Part shown: one piece after another, positions 7,486 through 16,016 of the stretch
Position numbering within the stretch: position 1 is the stretch's first letter
Layout of the letters: every line of letters begins with the position of its first letter
Origin: Nitrospinaceae bacterium
GTDB taxonomy: Bacteria; UBA8248
NCBI GenBank assembly: GCA_018669005.1
Contig: JABJAL010000046.1
Location: 1-59,910, forward strand
Direction of reading: 5' to 3'
Length of the DNA stretch: 59,910 bases
Notes under the pieces: generated by a model
Database searches by the model: none
What the model saw: the letters and a program-made list of their open reading frames with translations, nothing else
What the model was told of the DNA's origin: nothing
Program-made: the position numbers and the translations under genes

Positions 7486-7997
7486 GCGAGCACCTCCATC
7501 GTTCTGTTCAGCCAGCCGAGTAAAAACTTTTTCTGGGAGAAATCGCCGTTGCAAATCGCGGCGTAGCGGGCCACTTTTGCGATGGCGAATTTCATGTCGA
7601 AAATTTCAGGAGTCTCGACGTTCAAGAGCTTCACTGTCTTAGGGCCAATCGCGCCGTCAGGCGATGCGCCAACGGTAAGCTGAGCGAGTTTAAAGCCGAC
7701 GTTTTTCCCGGCGTTTACCGCAAAATCATAAATAGACTCCGCAATTTCCTGGCTCTTGATTTCATCGCCGAGCATTCGGTCCCAAAATTGGGCCCGGTAG
7801 AAATCGCGCACATGTTCGGCAAGCCTTGGGCCAGAGCTGCCCTCTTTGTCGATAATCTTCCAACCCGGCCACTTCGGGTGCCAGCGGCGGGATACCCCGG
7901 CATAGGTCATGCCGCCCGTGTCGCCCGGCGTCTCGTGGAGCTTGTAGCCGCCCTCTATGAGGATGGTTTTTTTAAACGCGGGATCGAAATCAGCCAT
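7482..7997 (-). CDS. Endolysin, glycoside hydrolase 108 N-acetylmuramidase type
   Basis: 171 residues. It begins FDPAFKKTILIEGGY, where Glu15 of the E-G-G-Y motif is the family's catalytic acid, followed by DTGGMTYAGVSRRWHPKWPGW. The C-terminal part has the predicted peptidoglycan-binding stretch GASPDGAIGPKTVKLLN. There is no signal peptide, so export would depend on the holin encoded immediately downstream. CAGGAG precedes the ATG. No head, tail, integrase or other phage genes surround the pair, so it is a remnant or a domesticated lysis cassette. Confidence 0.88.
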   Translation of the reverse strand: MADFDPAFKKTILIEGGYKLHETPGDTGGMTYAGVSRRWHPKWPGWKIIDKEGSSGPRLAEHVRDFYRAQFWDRMLGDEIKSQEIAESIYDFAVNAGKNVGFKLAQLTVGASPDGAIGPKTVKLLNVETPEIFDMKFAIAKVARYAAICNGDFSQKKFLLGWLNRTMEVLA

Positions 7998-8337
7998 TTC
8001 GTTCTCCTGTGGAGTTTGGAGCGGGGAAGATTCGTGACCAGCCAGAAGTGCCGGAGCGATTGGATGCCCTCTTTTTATAGAGTAGGGAAGCGGGGCATAT
8101 GGTCAGCACGTGGGAAAATCCTCCGGCCTGGAGCTGTGGCCGGAGCGCCCGAATGGGCAAGGGCATTATCCGATTTGTTGGATCGTTTATCAATAGTTAT
8201 TTACTGATTTCAGTAAAGGTTGGGGCGATGTTCTCTTTCATCTGCTACTCTTTTGATTCCACCTAGAGCCTGATTTTCCCGCCCGGCTACGATAATTCTA
8301 ATATTTTTTTATTAAGCTCGTTATTTAAGGGGCCACC
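7998..8337. other. Intergenic region with a perfect inverted repeat
   Basis: This 340-bp gap separates the divergent endolysin and MFS genes. It contains CTCCGGCC (8121-8128) and GGCCGGAG (8138-8145), a perfect 8-bp inverted repeat with a 9-base loop and no T-tract, and a short TACTGA-TTT-CAGTA palindrome near 8203-8216. AT-rich DNA at about 8290-8325, including TAATATTTTTTT, could hold the MFS promoter. I see no credible gene in it. Confidence 0.4.
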
Positions 8338-9576
8338 GTGTCAGAAGAGCGCACCGCGCAGACAGGTTTCTTTGAGAGTAAGTGGCCTTCGGTTTCTTTG
8401 CTGGCCTTTTGCGAGGTGCTTGCTATGGGGCTGTGGTTTTCAGCCTCGGCGATCATCCCTGCCCTTCGGCTCGAATATCAGCTCAGCGATCAGCAGGTTT
8501 CTTTGATTTCGAGCAGCGTTTCCGCCGGTTTTGTCGTGGGCACATTAACGAGCGCGGTGTTTGGCCTGGCCGATCGGCTGGACCCCAGGCGTTTTTTCAT
8601 GGCCTCGGCGATTATCGCGGCCATCTCGAACGTGTCGATTCTCTGGGCCGACCCGGCCTCGCTCGCCGTCCCCGCCCTACGCTTTATCGTCGGCGCTTGT
8701 ATGGCGGGGGTTTATCCCGTGGGAATGAAAATGTCCTCGACCTGGGCACGGGGCGACACCGGCCTGCTGGTGGGTCTTTTGGTGGGCGCCCTCACATTGG
8801 GCTCGGCCTCCCCCTATCTTCTTGACGCCCTGGGCGGCCTCGATTGGCGGTTTACCCTCGTGGCCTCATCGGCCCTGGCGGCGGCCTCGGGCGCGCTGAT
8901 ACTTCTCATGCAATTAGGACCCAACCTTACGCGCTCGGCGAAATTTCGCGCGCCGCTTGTTCTTGAAGCATGGCGAAAAAAATCTCTTCGCCTCGCCAAC
9001 CTGGGTTACTTCGGGCACATGTTCGAGCTCTATGCCATGTGGACCTGGATCGGTGTTTTTCTAACGGCGAGCTTTGCGCTTAATCCCGGTGGCGAGGGCG
9101 CCGGTTTTTACGCAAAGCTGCTCACCTTCGCGGTCATCGCCGCTGGCGGGGCCGGGAGTCTTTTTGGCGGCCTTTTTGCGGATCGCCTCGGGCGCACGAC
9201 GCTGACGATGGGCGCCATGGGTTTGAGTGGTGCCTGCGCGATTGCGTCGGGCTTTCTGTTTGGAGGCAGCCCCTGGCTGCTCGGATTATTGTGTCTCATC
9301 TGGGGGGTAGCCGTCGTCGCAGACTCGGCCCAGTTTTCGGCCAGCATTATTGAGCTCTCAGACCCCAGCCTCGTTGGAACGATGGTCACTGTCCAAACAT
9401 GCGCAGGGTTTTTGCTCACGATGTTCACGATTCACATGATCCCGCCTCTGACCGAAGTCTTTGGCTGGCGCTACGCATTCGCCTTCCTGGCGATCGGGCC
9501 TTTTCTCGGTGTCTGGGCCATGTCCCGCCTGCGCCGCCACCCCGAGGCCGCCAAACTCGCCAGCGGGAACCGGTAA
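8338..9576 (+). CDS. MFS transporter
   Basis: 412 residues from a GTG start with AAGGGG seven bases upstream. About 12 hydrophobic segments are visible. ADRLDPRRF occupies the loop 2-3 position, and GLFADRLGRTTL the equivalent position in the second half. It opens SLLAFCEVLAMGLWFSAS, as in NarK/CynX-like subgroups, but the substrate cannot be assigned. It is convergent with the inositol-phosphatase-like gene that ends 15 bp away. Confidence 0.85.
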   Translation: MSEERTAQTGFFESKWPSVSLLAFCEVLAMGLWFSASAIIPALRLEYQLSDQQVSLISSSVSAGFVVGTLTSAVFGLADRLDPRRFFMASAIIAAISNVSILWADPASLAVPALRFIVGACMAGVYPVGMKMSSTWARGDTGLLVGLLVGALTLGSASPYLLDALGGLDWRFTLVASSALAAASGALILLMQLGPNLTRSAKFRAPLVLEAWRKKSLRLANLGYFGHMFELYAMWTWIGVFLTASFALNPGGEGAGFYAKLLTFAVIAAGGAGSLFGGLFADRLGRTTLTMGAMGLSGACAIASGFLFGGSPWLLGLLCLIWGVAVVADSAQFSASIIELSDPSLVGTMVTVQTCAGFLLTMFTIHMIPPLTEVFGWRYAFAFLAIGPFLGVWAMSRLRRHPEAAKLASGNR

Positions 9577-9591
9577 TTTTTTTTTGGGTCG

Positions 9592-10371
9592 CTACTTCTT
9601 CGGTCTTGGGTAGACCTCGATCATCGGGAAAAGCTGGCGGGTATTTTCGAGCAGGCCAAAGAACAGGGGCAGCTCTTCTTTTTCGCCGTGGGCTAGGGTG
9701 GCCAGGTCGAGGGGTCTGCCGTCTGGGTAATGCGCCCAGCCCCCAACTTCTTTCAGTACGGCGAGCGGGCCCAAGATGTCCCAGATGTAGGGCCTGTCCA
9801 CGAGTACGCCGATGGTGTTTCCGGTAATGGCGTAGGCGACATGGGCGGCGATGGAGCCATAGGCCATCGATTTCCCCGGATAGGTCATCTTGTAAAAACG
9901 TTTTCTCGATGATGGCGAGAGCATTACCGTCTGGTTGTCGATCTCCATGGGCGAGATAGGCGATATCGGCTCGCCGTTTCGCAATGCACCATCGCCCCGG
10001 GCGGCGATGAGCATCTCGTCCACGCGCGGCAAAAAAATTCCACCCGCCAGTGGCACGCCCGCCTCCATCACCCCGATGCAACATCCCCATGTTGGCAAGC
10101 CGTTTAAGTAAGGGTTGGTCCCGTCGATGGGGTCGACCGCCCAGAGGCGCTGGCCCGCGATGTCATTGTCTCCTGCGGCGCCGTGCTCCTCGCCGATAAG
10201 CCTATCGTCTGGAAAGTGTTCGGCGATGCGCCCGGTGATATAGGTTTCCACCCGTCGGTCGGCCTCACTGACAAGACTGCGGTCGGCCTTTCGCTCGCCC
10301 TTGGCTTCCGGTGCGAGGGAGAGCGCCATCTTTCCCGCCTCGCGCAACGTTTCCTCAATAAATTTCTTCAT
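9592..10371 (-). CDS. Inositol monophosphatase family protein
   Basis: 259 residues from the ATG at 10371; the reading upstream to 10596 lacks family similarity and crosses the divergent MATE gene. Metal and phosphate motifs are in order: the Glu in IGEEHG, then DPIDGTN (motif 1), and WDILGPLAVLKEVGG (motif 2, W-D-x-x-G). This is the lithium-sensitive Mg2+ phosphatase fold, whose members hydrolyse inositol monophosphate, histidinol phosphate, 3'-phosphoadenosine phosphates or fructose bisphosphate. Histidinol phosphatase is a plausible alternative, but no his genes are nearby. Confidence 0.88.
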   Translation of the reverse strand: MKKFIEETLREAGKMALSLAPEAKGERKADRSLVSEADRRVETYITGRIAEHFPDDRLIGEEHGAAGDNDIAGQRLWAVDPIDGTNPYLNGLPTWGCCIGVMEAGVPLAGGIFLPRVDEMLIAARGDGALRNGEPISPISPMEIDNQTVMLSPSSRKRFYKMTYPGKSMAYGSIAAHVAYAITGNTIGVLVDRPYIWDILGPLAVLKEVGGWAHYPDGRPLDLATLAHGEKEELPLFFGLLENTRQLFPMIEVYPRPKK

Positions 10372-10564
10372 GAAATGTTCCACTCTTTTGTTTTTGAAAT
10401 TTCCTGGGCCACAAATTACCGCGCCCGGCCTAATTTTGCCATAGAGCCCGGCTTGCCCGGTGGTGGGAGGAGGAACATACTGGCCTGTAAGCTTAATCGA
10501 TACATCTTCCCGGCGGGCGATGAAGTACATCTCCCGCCGAAATTCCTTTATTAAAGAGTGTGAA

Positions 10565-11974
10565 TTGAAAAAAGAGCGCTCAAAAACACAGGACATTTAC
10601 GATTACACCAAAGGCTCTATTGGCTGGGCCATCACCCGCCTTTCGGTGCCGATGTGTGTTGAGCAGATTATCCGCAACATCGACAGTGTCCTCGAAATAT
10701 ACTGGATAGGTATGTTGGGGCCCGAATTCCTGGCGGCAACCTCGCTCGGCTTCATGACCGTTTTATTTCTACGCGCGGGAGGTTTTGGGATTCGAATCTC
10801 GGGCCAGGCATTGATCGCCCAACGAGTTGGGGCCGAAGATCATGAGGGCGCGTCGATTTACGCCGGTCAGTCGATAATAATTCTCATGGTTTATTCCTTG
10901 GTATTCACTATTCTCGGGTTGGTCTGTGCGCCGTATTTCATGCTGTTGCTTAGCTCGGACCCCATGATTATTCGCCACGGCACCAATTACATGCGTGCGG
11001 GCTTCTTGGTATTTGTCGCATGGGAGGGGATGTTTGTTTATTCGAGCATCTTGCGGGGCGCGGGTGAGGCGGGCTATACGCTTATCGCGATGATTGCGGG
11101 GGTCTGTGTGTCGATCTTCGCGGTGCCGATTCTGATTTTTGGGGCGGGGCCCATTCCTGCCATGGGTATCGCTGGCGGATTTTTAGGGATGGGTACAGGC
11201 CGCTTCACAGGGTGGATGGTGATGATGTACATCGTCGCCAGCGGACGCTCGCGGGTGAAAGTGCGCTTTAGCGATTTGTGGCCCCGGCCCGAGCCTATTA
11301 TGCGGATCATCAACTTGGCTTGGCCCGTTTCGGTGCAAAATCTTCTTGAGCGCGGCGCGAACATCATTCTACTCAGAATGCTTTCGGCGTTCGGCCCCTT
11401 TGCGCTGGCGGCCTGGGCTATCGGCAATCGGATTACGCTCATCGCGCGGATGCCGAGTTTCGGGCTTCAAGGCTCGGTACGCACCCTGATCGGGCAAAAT
11501 CTGGGCGCGGGGCTCCCCGAGCGCGCGGTGCACACGGTGAAGGTCGCCCTCTATGCGATGACCGCGCTCATGGGGGTGGTTTCGGTCATAATGTTTGTTT
11601 TCGCACCCGATATTGTCGTCGTGTTTGGCTTGAAGGGCGAGGGGGAGGGTATCGGCGCTATGGCCCTTCGCATACTTTGTGTCGGGCTAATCATGGAGTC
11701 TGCCCGCCGCGTCGCCACCGGCGTGTTCCAGGGCAGCGGAATAACGAAGCCGCCCATGATGATTGAGGGTGTCGTTCGCTGGGTGGTCCAGCTACCGGCG
11801 GCGGTTTTGATGATGTTCTTTGGGATGGGCGCGGCGAGTATCTGGTTTGCCATTGCTGGCAGCCAGGCCATAAGCGGCGCGGCGATGCTCGTCTGGCTCT
11901 GGATTTGGTCCCGGCGGGGCGGGCTGGCCAAGCGTGCGACAGCCATAAGCGCCGAAAGAGCGAGCAATGCATGA
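10565..11974 (+). CDS. MATE family efflux transporter
   Basis: 469 residues from a TTG at 10565, with AAAGAG upstream; ATG at 10520 and GTG/ATG-type starts back to 10460 are in frame and possible, so the start is uncertain. The protein has about 12 hydrophobic segments in two homologous halves, and the second starts near AWPVSVQNLLERGANIILL. The pattern (VPMCVEQIIRNID, GQALIAQRVGAED, RGAGEAGYT, GQNLGAGLPERA) matches multidrug and toxic compound extrusion carriers. These exchange Na+ or H+ for drugs or metabolites at the inner membrane. It is divergent from the phosphatase gene. Confidence 0.85.
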   Translation: MKKERSKTQDIYDYTKGSIGWAITRLSVPMCVEQIIRNIDSVLEIYWIGMLGPEFLAATSLGFMTVLFLRAGGFGIRISGQALIAQRVGAEDHEGASIYAGQSIIILMVYSLVFTILGLVCAPYFMLLLSSDPMIIRHGTNYMRAGFLVFVAWEGMFVYSSILRGAGEAGYTLIAMIAGVCVSIFAVPILIFGAGPIPAMGIAGGFLGMGTGRFTGWMVMMYIVASGRSRVKVRFSDLWPRPEPIMRIINLAWPVSVQNLLERGANIILLRMLSAFGPFALAAWAIGNRITLIARMPSFGLQGSVRTLIGQNLGAGLPERAVHTVKVALYAMTALMGVVSVIMFVFAPDIVVVFGLKGEGEGIGAMALRILCVGLIMESARRVATGVFQGSGITKPPMMIEGVVRWVVQLPAAVLMMFFGMGAASIWFAIAGSQAISGAAMLVWLWIWSRRGGLAKRATAISAERASNA

Positions 11975-12028
11975 TGTGTATAATCGGCTTTTGATGCCGG
12001 ATTATTTTTTGATTGAGTATATAAAGCG

Positions 12029-12871
12029 ATGAATGAAAACCTGAAAGAAAAAGATTTGAGGGTTATCGGCGTTGGCGATGCGGGCGGGCTGCATCCCTCA
12101 ACGGTTTATGGGCCGGTTAGCTCGTGGCGCTTTGGCAGCTCGCTCGGGGTGGATCTCATCCTCCAGGCGAGCGTGTGCTCGTTCAACTGTGTTTATTGTC
12201 AGCTTGGCGCGATTCAGGTTGTTACTGCCGAGCGGCGGCTGTTTGTCACGACCGAGCGCGTCATGGCCGATCTGGAAAAAGCCGATTGGCAGGGCGCTGA
12301 TCTTGTCACCTTCAGTGGAAGCGGCGAGCCTACCCTTGCTCTTAATCTTGGCGAGGCTGTCCGGGCGGTGAAAGAGCGCACCGGTATTACCACCCACGTT
12401 CTGACGAACGGAACGCTTTTGCATCTCCCCGAGGTGCGAGAGGCGCTGTGCGGGGCCGACCGCGTTTCGGTCAAGATAGATGCCCCGGATGAGGCCATGT
12501 TCCAGCGGGTGAACCGGCCTGCGCCTGGTGTCACCCTCGCTGGCATCGTTGAGGCGACGATAAAGTTTAAGCAAGAATTTTCTGGTCATATGGATAGCCA
12601 GGTGATGTTCATGCCGGTTAACCGCGCGATGACCGAAAAACTTTGCGAGTTGTTGAACAAGATTCGGCCCGATGAGGTTCAGCTCAACACCCCCCGGCGC
12701 GCCTATCCGTCCGAGTGGTTCATCGAAACCAGGGGCCGCTATGATTATGAAAAAGCCCCGGCCAAAATTAGCGAGCTTAGAACACTGGGCTTTGATGAGG
12801 CCGAGGCCGTCGAAAAAATTATCCGCGAGAAAACGGGCCTTTTAGTCAGCAGCATCTACAACGGGGAGTAA
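12029..12871 (+). CDS. Radical SAM protein, COG0731-like
   Basis: 280 residues. The radical SAM cluster motif is C-S-F-N-C-V-Y-C, preceded by YGPVSSWRFGSSLGVDLI, a block typical of the COG0731 Fe-S oxidoreductases related to tRNA wyosine synthesis proteins. VTFSGSGEPTLALNLGE is the SAM-binding G-G-E-like motif. VLTNGTLLHLPEVRE and VSVKIDAPDEAMFQRVNRP complete the barrel. Substrate and product are unknown for the bacterial members. The start lies 54 bp after the MATE stop. Confidence 0.88.
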   Translation: MNENLKEKDLRVIGVGDAGGLHPSTVYGPVSSWRFGSSLGVDLILQASVCSFNCVYCQLGAIQVVTAERRLFVTTERVMADLEKADWQGADLVTFSGSGEPTLALNLGEAVRAVKERTGITTHVLTNGTLLHLPEVREALCGADRVSVKIDAPDEAMFQRVNRPAPGVTLAGIVEATIKFKQEFSGHMDSQVMFMPVNRAMTEKLCELLNKIRPDEVQLNTPRRAYPSEWFIETRGRYDYEKAPAKISELRTLGFDEAEAVEKIIREKTGLLVSSIYNGE

Positions 12872-12903
12872 AGGTTCACGCACACATCTAAAGGAGGTTT
12901 CCC

Positions 12904-13218
12904 ATGATCACCGCCATCGTATCCGCGCCCCTACCCGAGGGCCTCACCTACGAGAAGTACGCCGAGAACACGAAAAACATGGCCGAGCGCTTCCGCGCCA
13001 TTCCAGGACTGATTCGTAAGAACTTTCTTTTCAGCGCCGAGGAGGGCAAGGGCGGCGGGGTGTATCTGTGGGAGTCGCGCGAGGCGGCCGAGGCCTGCTA
13101 CGCGGGCGTGTGGCGAGAGAACTTCATGAAAGCCTTTGGCGTTGAGCCCACCATTGTTTTCTACGACACCCCGGTTGTTGTTGATAACGCTGCGGGGGAG
13201 ATTAAGACGGCGGCGTAG
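12904..13218 (+). CDS. Monooxygenase-like (dimeric alpha/beta-barrel) protein
   Basis: 104 residues, preceded by the near-perfect site AAAGGAGGTTTCCC. The pattern ITAIVSAPLPEGLTYEKY, IPGLIRKNFLFS, GGVYLWESREAAEACY matches YdhR/ABM-type ferredoxin-like folds: a strand, a helix, an I-P-G-L-x-x-K strand, then a W-E-S strand followed by A-x-A. Relatives are small monooxygenases or haem-degrading enzymes, but many have no assigned role. The strong ribosome binding site suggests high expression. Confidence 0.7.
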   Translation: MITAIVSAPLPEGLTYEKYAENTKNMAERFRAIPGLIRKNFLFSAEEGKGGGVYLWESREAAEACYAGVWRENFMKAFGVEPTIVFYDTPVVVDNAAGEIKTAA

Positions 13219-13234
13219 GAAAAAATCAGAATTT

Positions 13235-13840
13235 TTAATTTCCCCCGTCCAGTATTCGCCACATGTACATGGCGAGATAGCTGCGGTGGGGGGCAAAGCG
13301 CGCGGCGGCTAGGGTGGGTTTTTTGCGACCGATGTAGCGCCGAAAAGTATTTTGAACGCTGATGTCGCCCTCGGGCCAGATGTCTTCATCTTTAAAAAAG
13401 AATATTGAGGCCATATCGCACGTCCAGGGGCCGATTCCCCATATGGACAAGAGGCGGGCCGAGCGCTCTGTGTGATCCATTACGCGCAGTTTTACGGGGG
13501 ACAGCAATCCGGCCCGGTGGGCTTCTCGAATGTGGGCAAGCGCTTTTGTTTTGCTCGCCGAGAGCCCGCAGCTTTTAATTAGCGGTGCGTTTTCTTTCCT
13601 GAAAAAATCGGGCGCTCTTTCCCTGGCATTTTTTCGTGCGTTTTGAATTCGCTCCCAAATGGTTCGCGCAGCTTTTGTGGAAAGTTGCTGGCCGACCACG
13701 GCGCGGGCGAGATGGTCCGAGAGGGATTTGTATCTTCGGTCGGGAAAATCAATCGGGCCGAGGGCGCGAATCTCCCCGGAGAGCTCCGGGGAGATTTCTT
13801 TTGAAATTTTTATAAGCCGTGTGTGAAGTTTTTTGTCCAT
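13235..13840 (-). CDS. DNA-3-methyladenine glycosylase, AlkA-like (HhH-GPD)
   Basis: 201 residues. ARAVVGQQLSTKAA and the helix-hairpin-helix LLSIWGIGPWTCDM define the HhH-GPD base-excision glycosylase family. The catalytic Asp is in WPEGDISVQ, as in AlkA (x-x-x-D-L/I). There is no C-terminal Fe-S cluster and no N-terminal AlkA domain, so it is the short form. It excises alkylated purines from DNA. It is convergent with the monooxygenase-like gene. Confidence 0.88.
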   Translation of the reverse strand: MDKKLHTRLIKISKEISPELSGEIRALGPIDFPDRRYKSLSDHLARAVVGQQLSTKAARTIWERIQNARKNARERAPDFFRKENAPLIKSCGLSASKTKALAHIREAHRAGLLSPVKLRVMDHTERSARLLSIWGIGPWTCDMASIFFFKDEDIWPEGDISVQNTFRRYIGRKKPTLAAARFAPHRSYLAMYMWRILDGGN

Positions 13841-13855
13841 GATAGCGAGAGCGTT

Positions 13856-14872
13856 TTATTTATACGTGTAGGGCTTGCGCTCTCCCTTTTCGCCGATTCT
13901 GTTCGCCAGGACCCCTAAGGGCCCCATGTCTATTTCAACGAGGTCGCCAGGCTGAATCCACCGCTCGATCTCCATGCCGCAGCCGCCGGGAACAGTGCCC
14001 GAGCCGAGAATGTCGCCGGTGAGCATGTTCTCATCGCGCGAGGTGTAGGAGACCATCTGCTCGAAGGTCCAGTACATTTCCCCCGGGGTGGCCTCAATCC
14101 AAGTCTCGCCGTTGATGCGTGCGGCCATGGGTATTTCGGCGGGGTTGCCCAGCTCGTCGGGGGTGACGATCCAGGGCCCGAAGCTCCAGCACCAGTCTTT
14201 GCCCTTGTAGGGGCCGGTGCCCATCGCCATCTCGCCCGTTTGGGCGTCGCGGGCGCTCCAGTCGTTAAGAATTGCGTAACCAAAAATATGCTCGCCCGCA
14301 TTTTCTTCCGTGATGTCACGTCCTGGCTTTCCGATAACAGCGCAGAACTCAAGCTCGAAATCCATCTGCTCGGTGTAGCTTGGCCAGGGGACTGTTTCGC
14401 CGACGGCGGCCATGTGGGCGCAGCTTGCCTTAAAGCACAACGGGCGCTCGTACCAGGTGTCGGGAATCGTGAGTCCCATTTTTGCGAACGTGGTCTTTAG
14501 GTGGCGCTCGAAGCCCGCAAAGCCCCGAATCAACGGAGGCCGCTCGATGGGGGCAAGAAGGCGCACCTCGTCCGGGCGGTAGATAAGCTGCTCGCCTTTG
14601 GGTCCCTCTACTTCGGGTTTATCTTGGAGAAAATCGAGCGCTTCTTGTGCCGCTTCAAGGGAAGGCGCGCCGGCAGCGGCGAAATCCGTCATATCCGAGG
14701 GAATAATGGCGCCGGCCATCTCTTGTGGCCGGGGCGATCCTTCATCGGCGAGGCTTGCGGCCATCGCGAAGTTAAGATCAGCGTAGGCTAAGTTTTCCCC
14801 GCTTTCGATAACGGCGCCGAGGCGCTTGAAGGGTCCGACGGGTGTTCTGACTTCAAAGGTGATGAGTTTCAT
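13856..14872 (-). CDS. Fumarylacetoacetate hydrolase family protein
   Basis: 338 residues. The C-terminal FAH domain includes the metal-binding acidic residues in MDFELEFCAVIG, GYAILNDWSARDAQ and the strand GSGTVPGGCGMEIERW. The N-terminal region (1-110) is the usual cap, with the arrangement found in FAH-type hydrolases and isomerases of aromatic degradation. The exact substrate (fumarylpyruvate, acetopyruvate or others) is undetermined. It follows the cupin-like gene on the same strand by 30 bp, so the two are probably co-transcribed. Confidence 0.87.
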   Translation of the reverse strand: MKLITFEVRTPVGPFKRLGAVIESGENLAYADLNFAMAASLADEGSPRPQEMAGAIIPSDMTDFAAAGAPSLEAAQEALDFLQDKPEVEGPKGEQLIYRPDEVRLLAPIERPPLIRGFAGFERHLKTTFAKMGLTIPDTWYERPLCFKASCAHMAAVGETVPWPSYTEQMDFELEFCAVIGKPGRDITEENAGEHIFGYAILNDWSARDAQTGEMAMGTGPYKGKDWCWSFGPWIVTPDELGNPAEIPMAARINGETWIEATPGEMYWTFEQMVSYTSRDENMLTGDILGSGTVPGGCGMEIERWIQPGDLVEIDMGPLGVLANRIGEKGERKPYTYK

Positions 14873-14902
14873 GTGCGCCTCATGAATTGGTTTGGGTTTA
14901 AA

Positions 14903-15427
14903 TTAAAGGTCTATCTTGTCCCGATCGTCTGTCTCGGGGAAAGGCCCTTCCTTTATTTCAATGACTTTGGTGTTGTCCTCTAAAAATTCGACCTCGTGGC
15001 CCTCGTACATGAGGATGAGATCGTCTCGCTCTAAAATGGCCTCGCCAACCTCGTCGCCTTCTTTGGTAAAAACGCCGATGCGAACCCTGCCTCGCTGGCA
15101 GAGGAGTATCTGGTGCCGTGTGGCGTTGACCGTGGGCCGCTCCTCGACGACGTGGTAGTGCGCCTTGGTGATGGCACCCTTGGGTCGGTTTAGGATAATG
15201 ACCTGAAGCGGTATTTCATCATCCGTCATGTGGGCCTTGGTATTGCGCTCGGCCTCAATATCCTGGCCTGCATACGCGGTGCGGATGTGCTCCTGGGCTT
15301 CCTCGGTGTCGAGGTAGGGCGGGAACTTGGCGTGGTCATCGAAGTCTCCCTTGATGTGGATGGCGATGACGCGGCCATCCGGCGCTTTGTAGTAGTCAAC
15401 GCTCTTGCTTTCGACTTCGAGTGCCAT
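14903..15427 (-). CDS. Cupin-like protein
   Basis: 174 residues. The central part carries a cupin-like pattern: AHYHVVEERPTVNATRHQIL, then GRVRIGVFTKEGDEVGEAIL and a short second motif with MYEGHEVEFLED. Possible metal ligands are the His pair in KAHYH and the later His in EGHEV. It starts ATG with GGGAG upstream. It is co-directional with the FAH gene that follows. The specific role is unknown. Confidence 0.6.
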   Translation of the reverse strand: MALEVESKSVDYYKAPDGRVIAIHIKGDFDDHAKFPPYLDTEEAQEHIRTAYAGQDIEAERNTKAHMTDDEIPLQVIILNRPKGAITKAHYHVVEERPTVNATRHQILLCQRGRVRIGVFTKEGDEVGEAILERDDLILMYEGHEVEFLEDNTKVIEIKEGPFPETDDRDKIDL

Positions 15428-15786
15428 GACGTGCTCCCTTATTTTCGAATGTTGCGGATTTTGGGATATGGAATCGATAAAAATTTTGAGGGCGAGGCAG
15501 GCTCGTCCGTGTGCGATGCCACAAGAATGAGAACGCGATCAGACTGCCATGCGCCTCGCTGGCCCGCAAGGCTCGGGCGTGCAAAAAAAGCCATAATTAT
15601 CCTATGAAAATAAGGCTTTTCTTGCCGCCGGGCGCTCTTTCTGTTAACGTATGCTTACGGATTGAGATTAGGCGAGCGTCCCAGTGGCGTGGCCGTGTTT
15701 TTTTCTCTTCCATCTGCGTAGCGGGCCTCCATGCGGATTGGCCCGCGTTTATTTTTGGGACGAAATTCAAGCCCCGAAGGCGGAAA
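15428..15786. other. Intergenic region with hairpins
   Basis: About 360 bp between the divergent cupin-like gene and the forward cluster. It holds AAAAGCC (15586-15592) with GGCTTTT (15614-15620), a hairpin with an A/T tract on each side, and a GC stem at 15721-15746 described separately. A long open frame from 15511 runs through here, but its N-terminal part shows no family-like pattern. Confidence 0.35.
15721..15757 (+). terminator. Terminator-like hairpin or leader attenuator
   Basis: GCGGGCC (15721-15727) pairs with GGCCCGC (15740-15746) around a 12-base loop, followed by GTTTATTTTT. No forward gene ends just upstream, so it may act as an attenuator in the leader of the forward cluster. 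Confidence 0.4.
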
Positions 15787-15984
15787 ATGGGTAGAGGACT
15801 CGGATGGCTGTTGGGAACATTGGTTTTCTCGGTGATTGCCTTCATGGCCTTAAATGGTGTTTGTCAGAAACCGTATGCTTTTCCAGCTTTGACGAAATTT
15901 TTCTGTCCTCAGCCGAGAGCCGTGGCCGGGCCACAGCCTCCAACGAGAACGCCGACCGGTGATGGTGCCGGGACGGCCCGTTAA
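15787..15984 (+). CDS. Possible small membrane-anchored protein
   Basis: 65 residues from an ATG preceded by GGCGGAAA. The N-terminus GWLLGTLVFSVIAFMALNGV is one hydrophobic helix, followed by two Cys (CQK and FFCPQP) and a Pro/Thr/Gly-rich tail. It sits 32 bp before the MmgE/PrpD gene. No family was recognised, and the frame also continues open upstream, so the gene is uncertain. Confidence 0.35.
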   Translation: MGRGLGWLLGTLVFSVIAFMALNGVCQKPYAFPALTKFFCPQPRAVAGPQPPTRTPTGDGAGTAR

Positions 15985-16016
15985 TTTATCGTTTTTTACT
16001 CCGTGGAAGGAACAAA

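Noticed and set aside
15511-15786. A longer start for the small protein that ends at 15984
   Set aside because: The upstream part is composed of basic residues without a family-like pattern and crosses two hairpins; only the hydrophobic tail from 15787 was kept, at low confidence.
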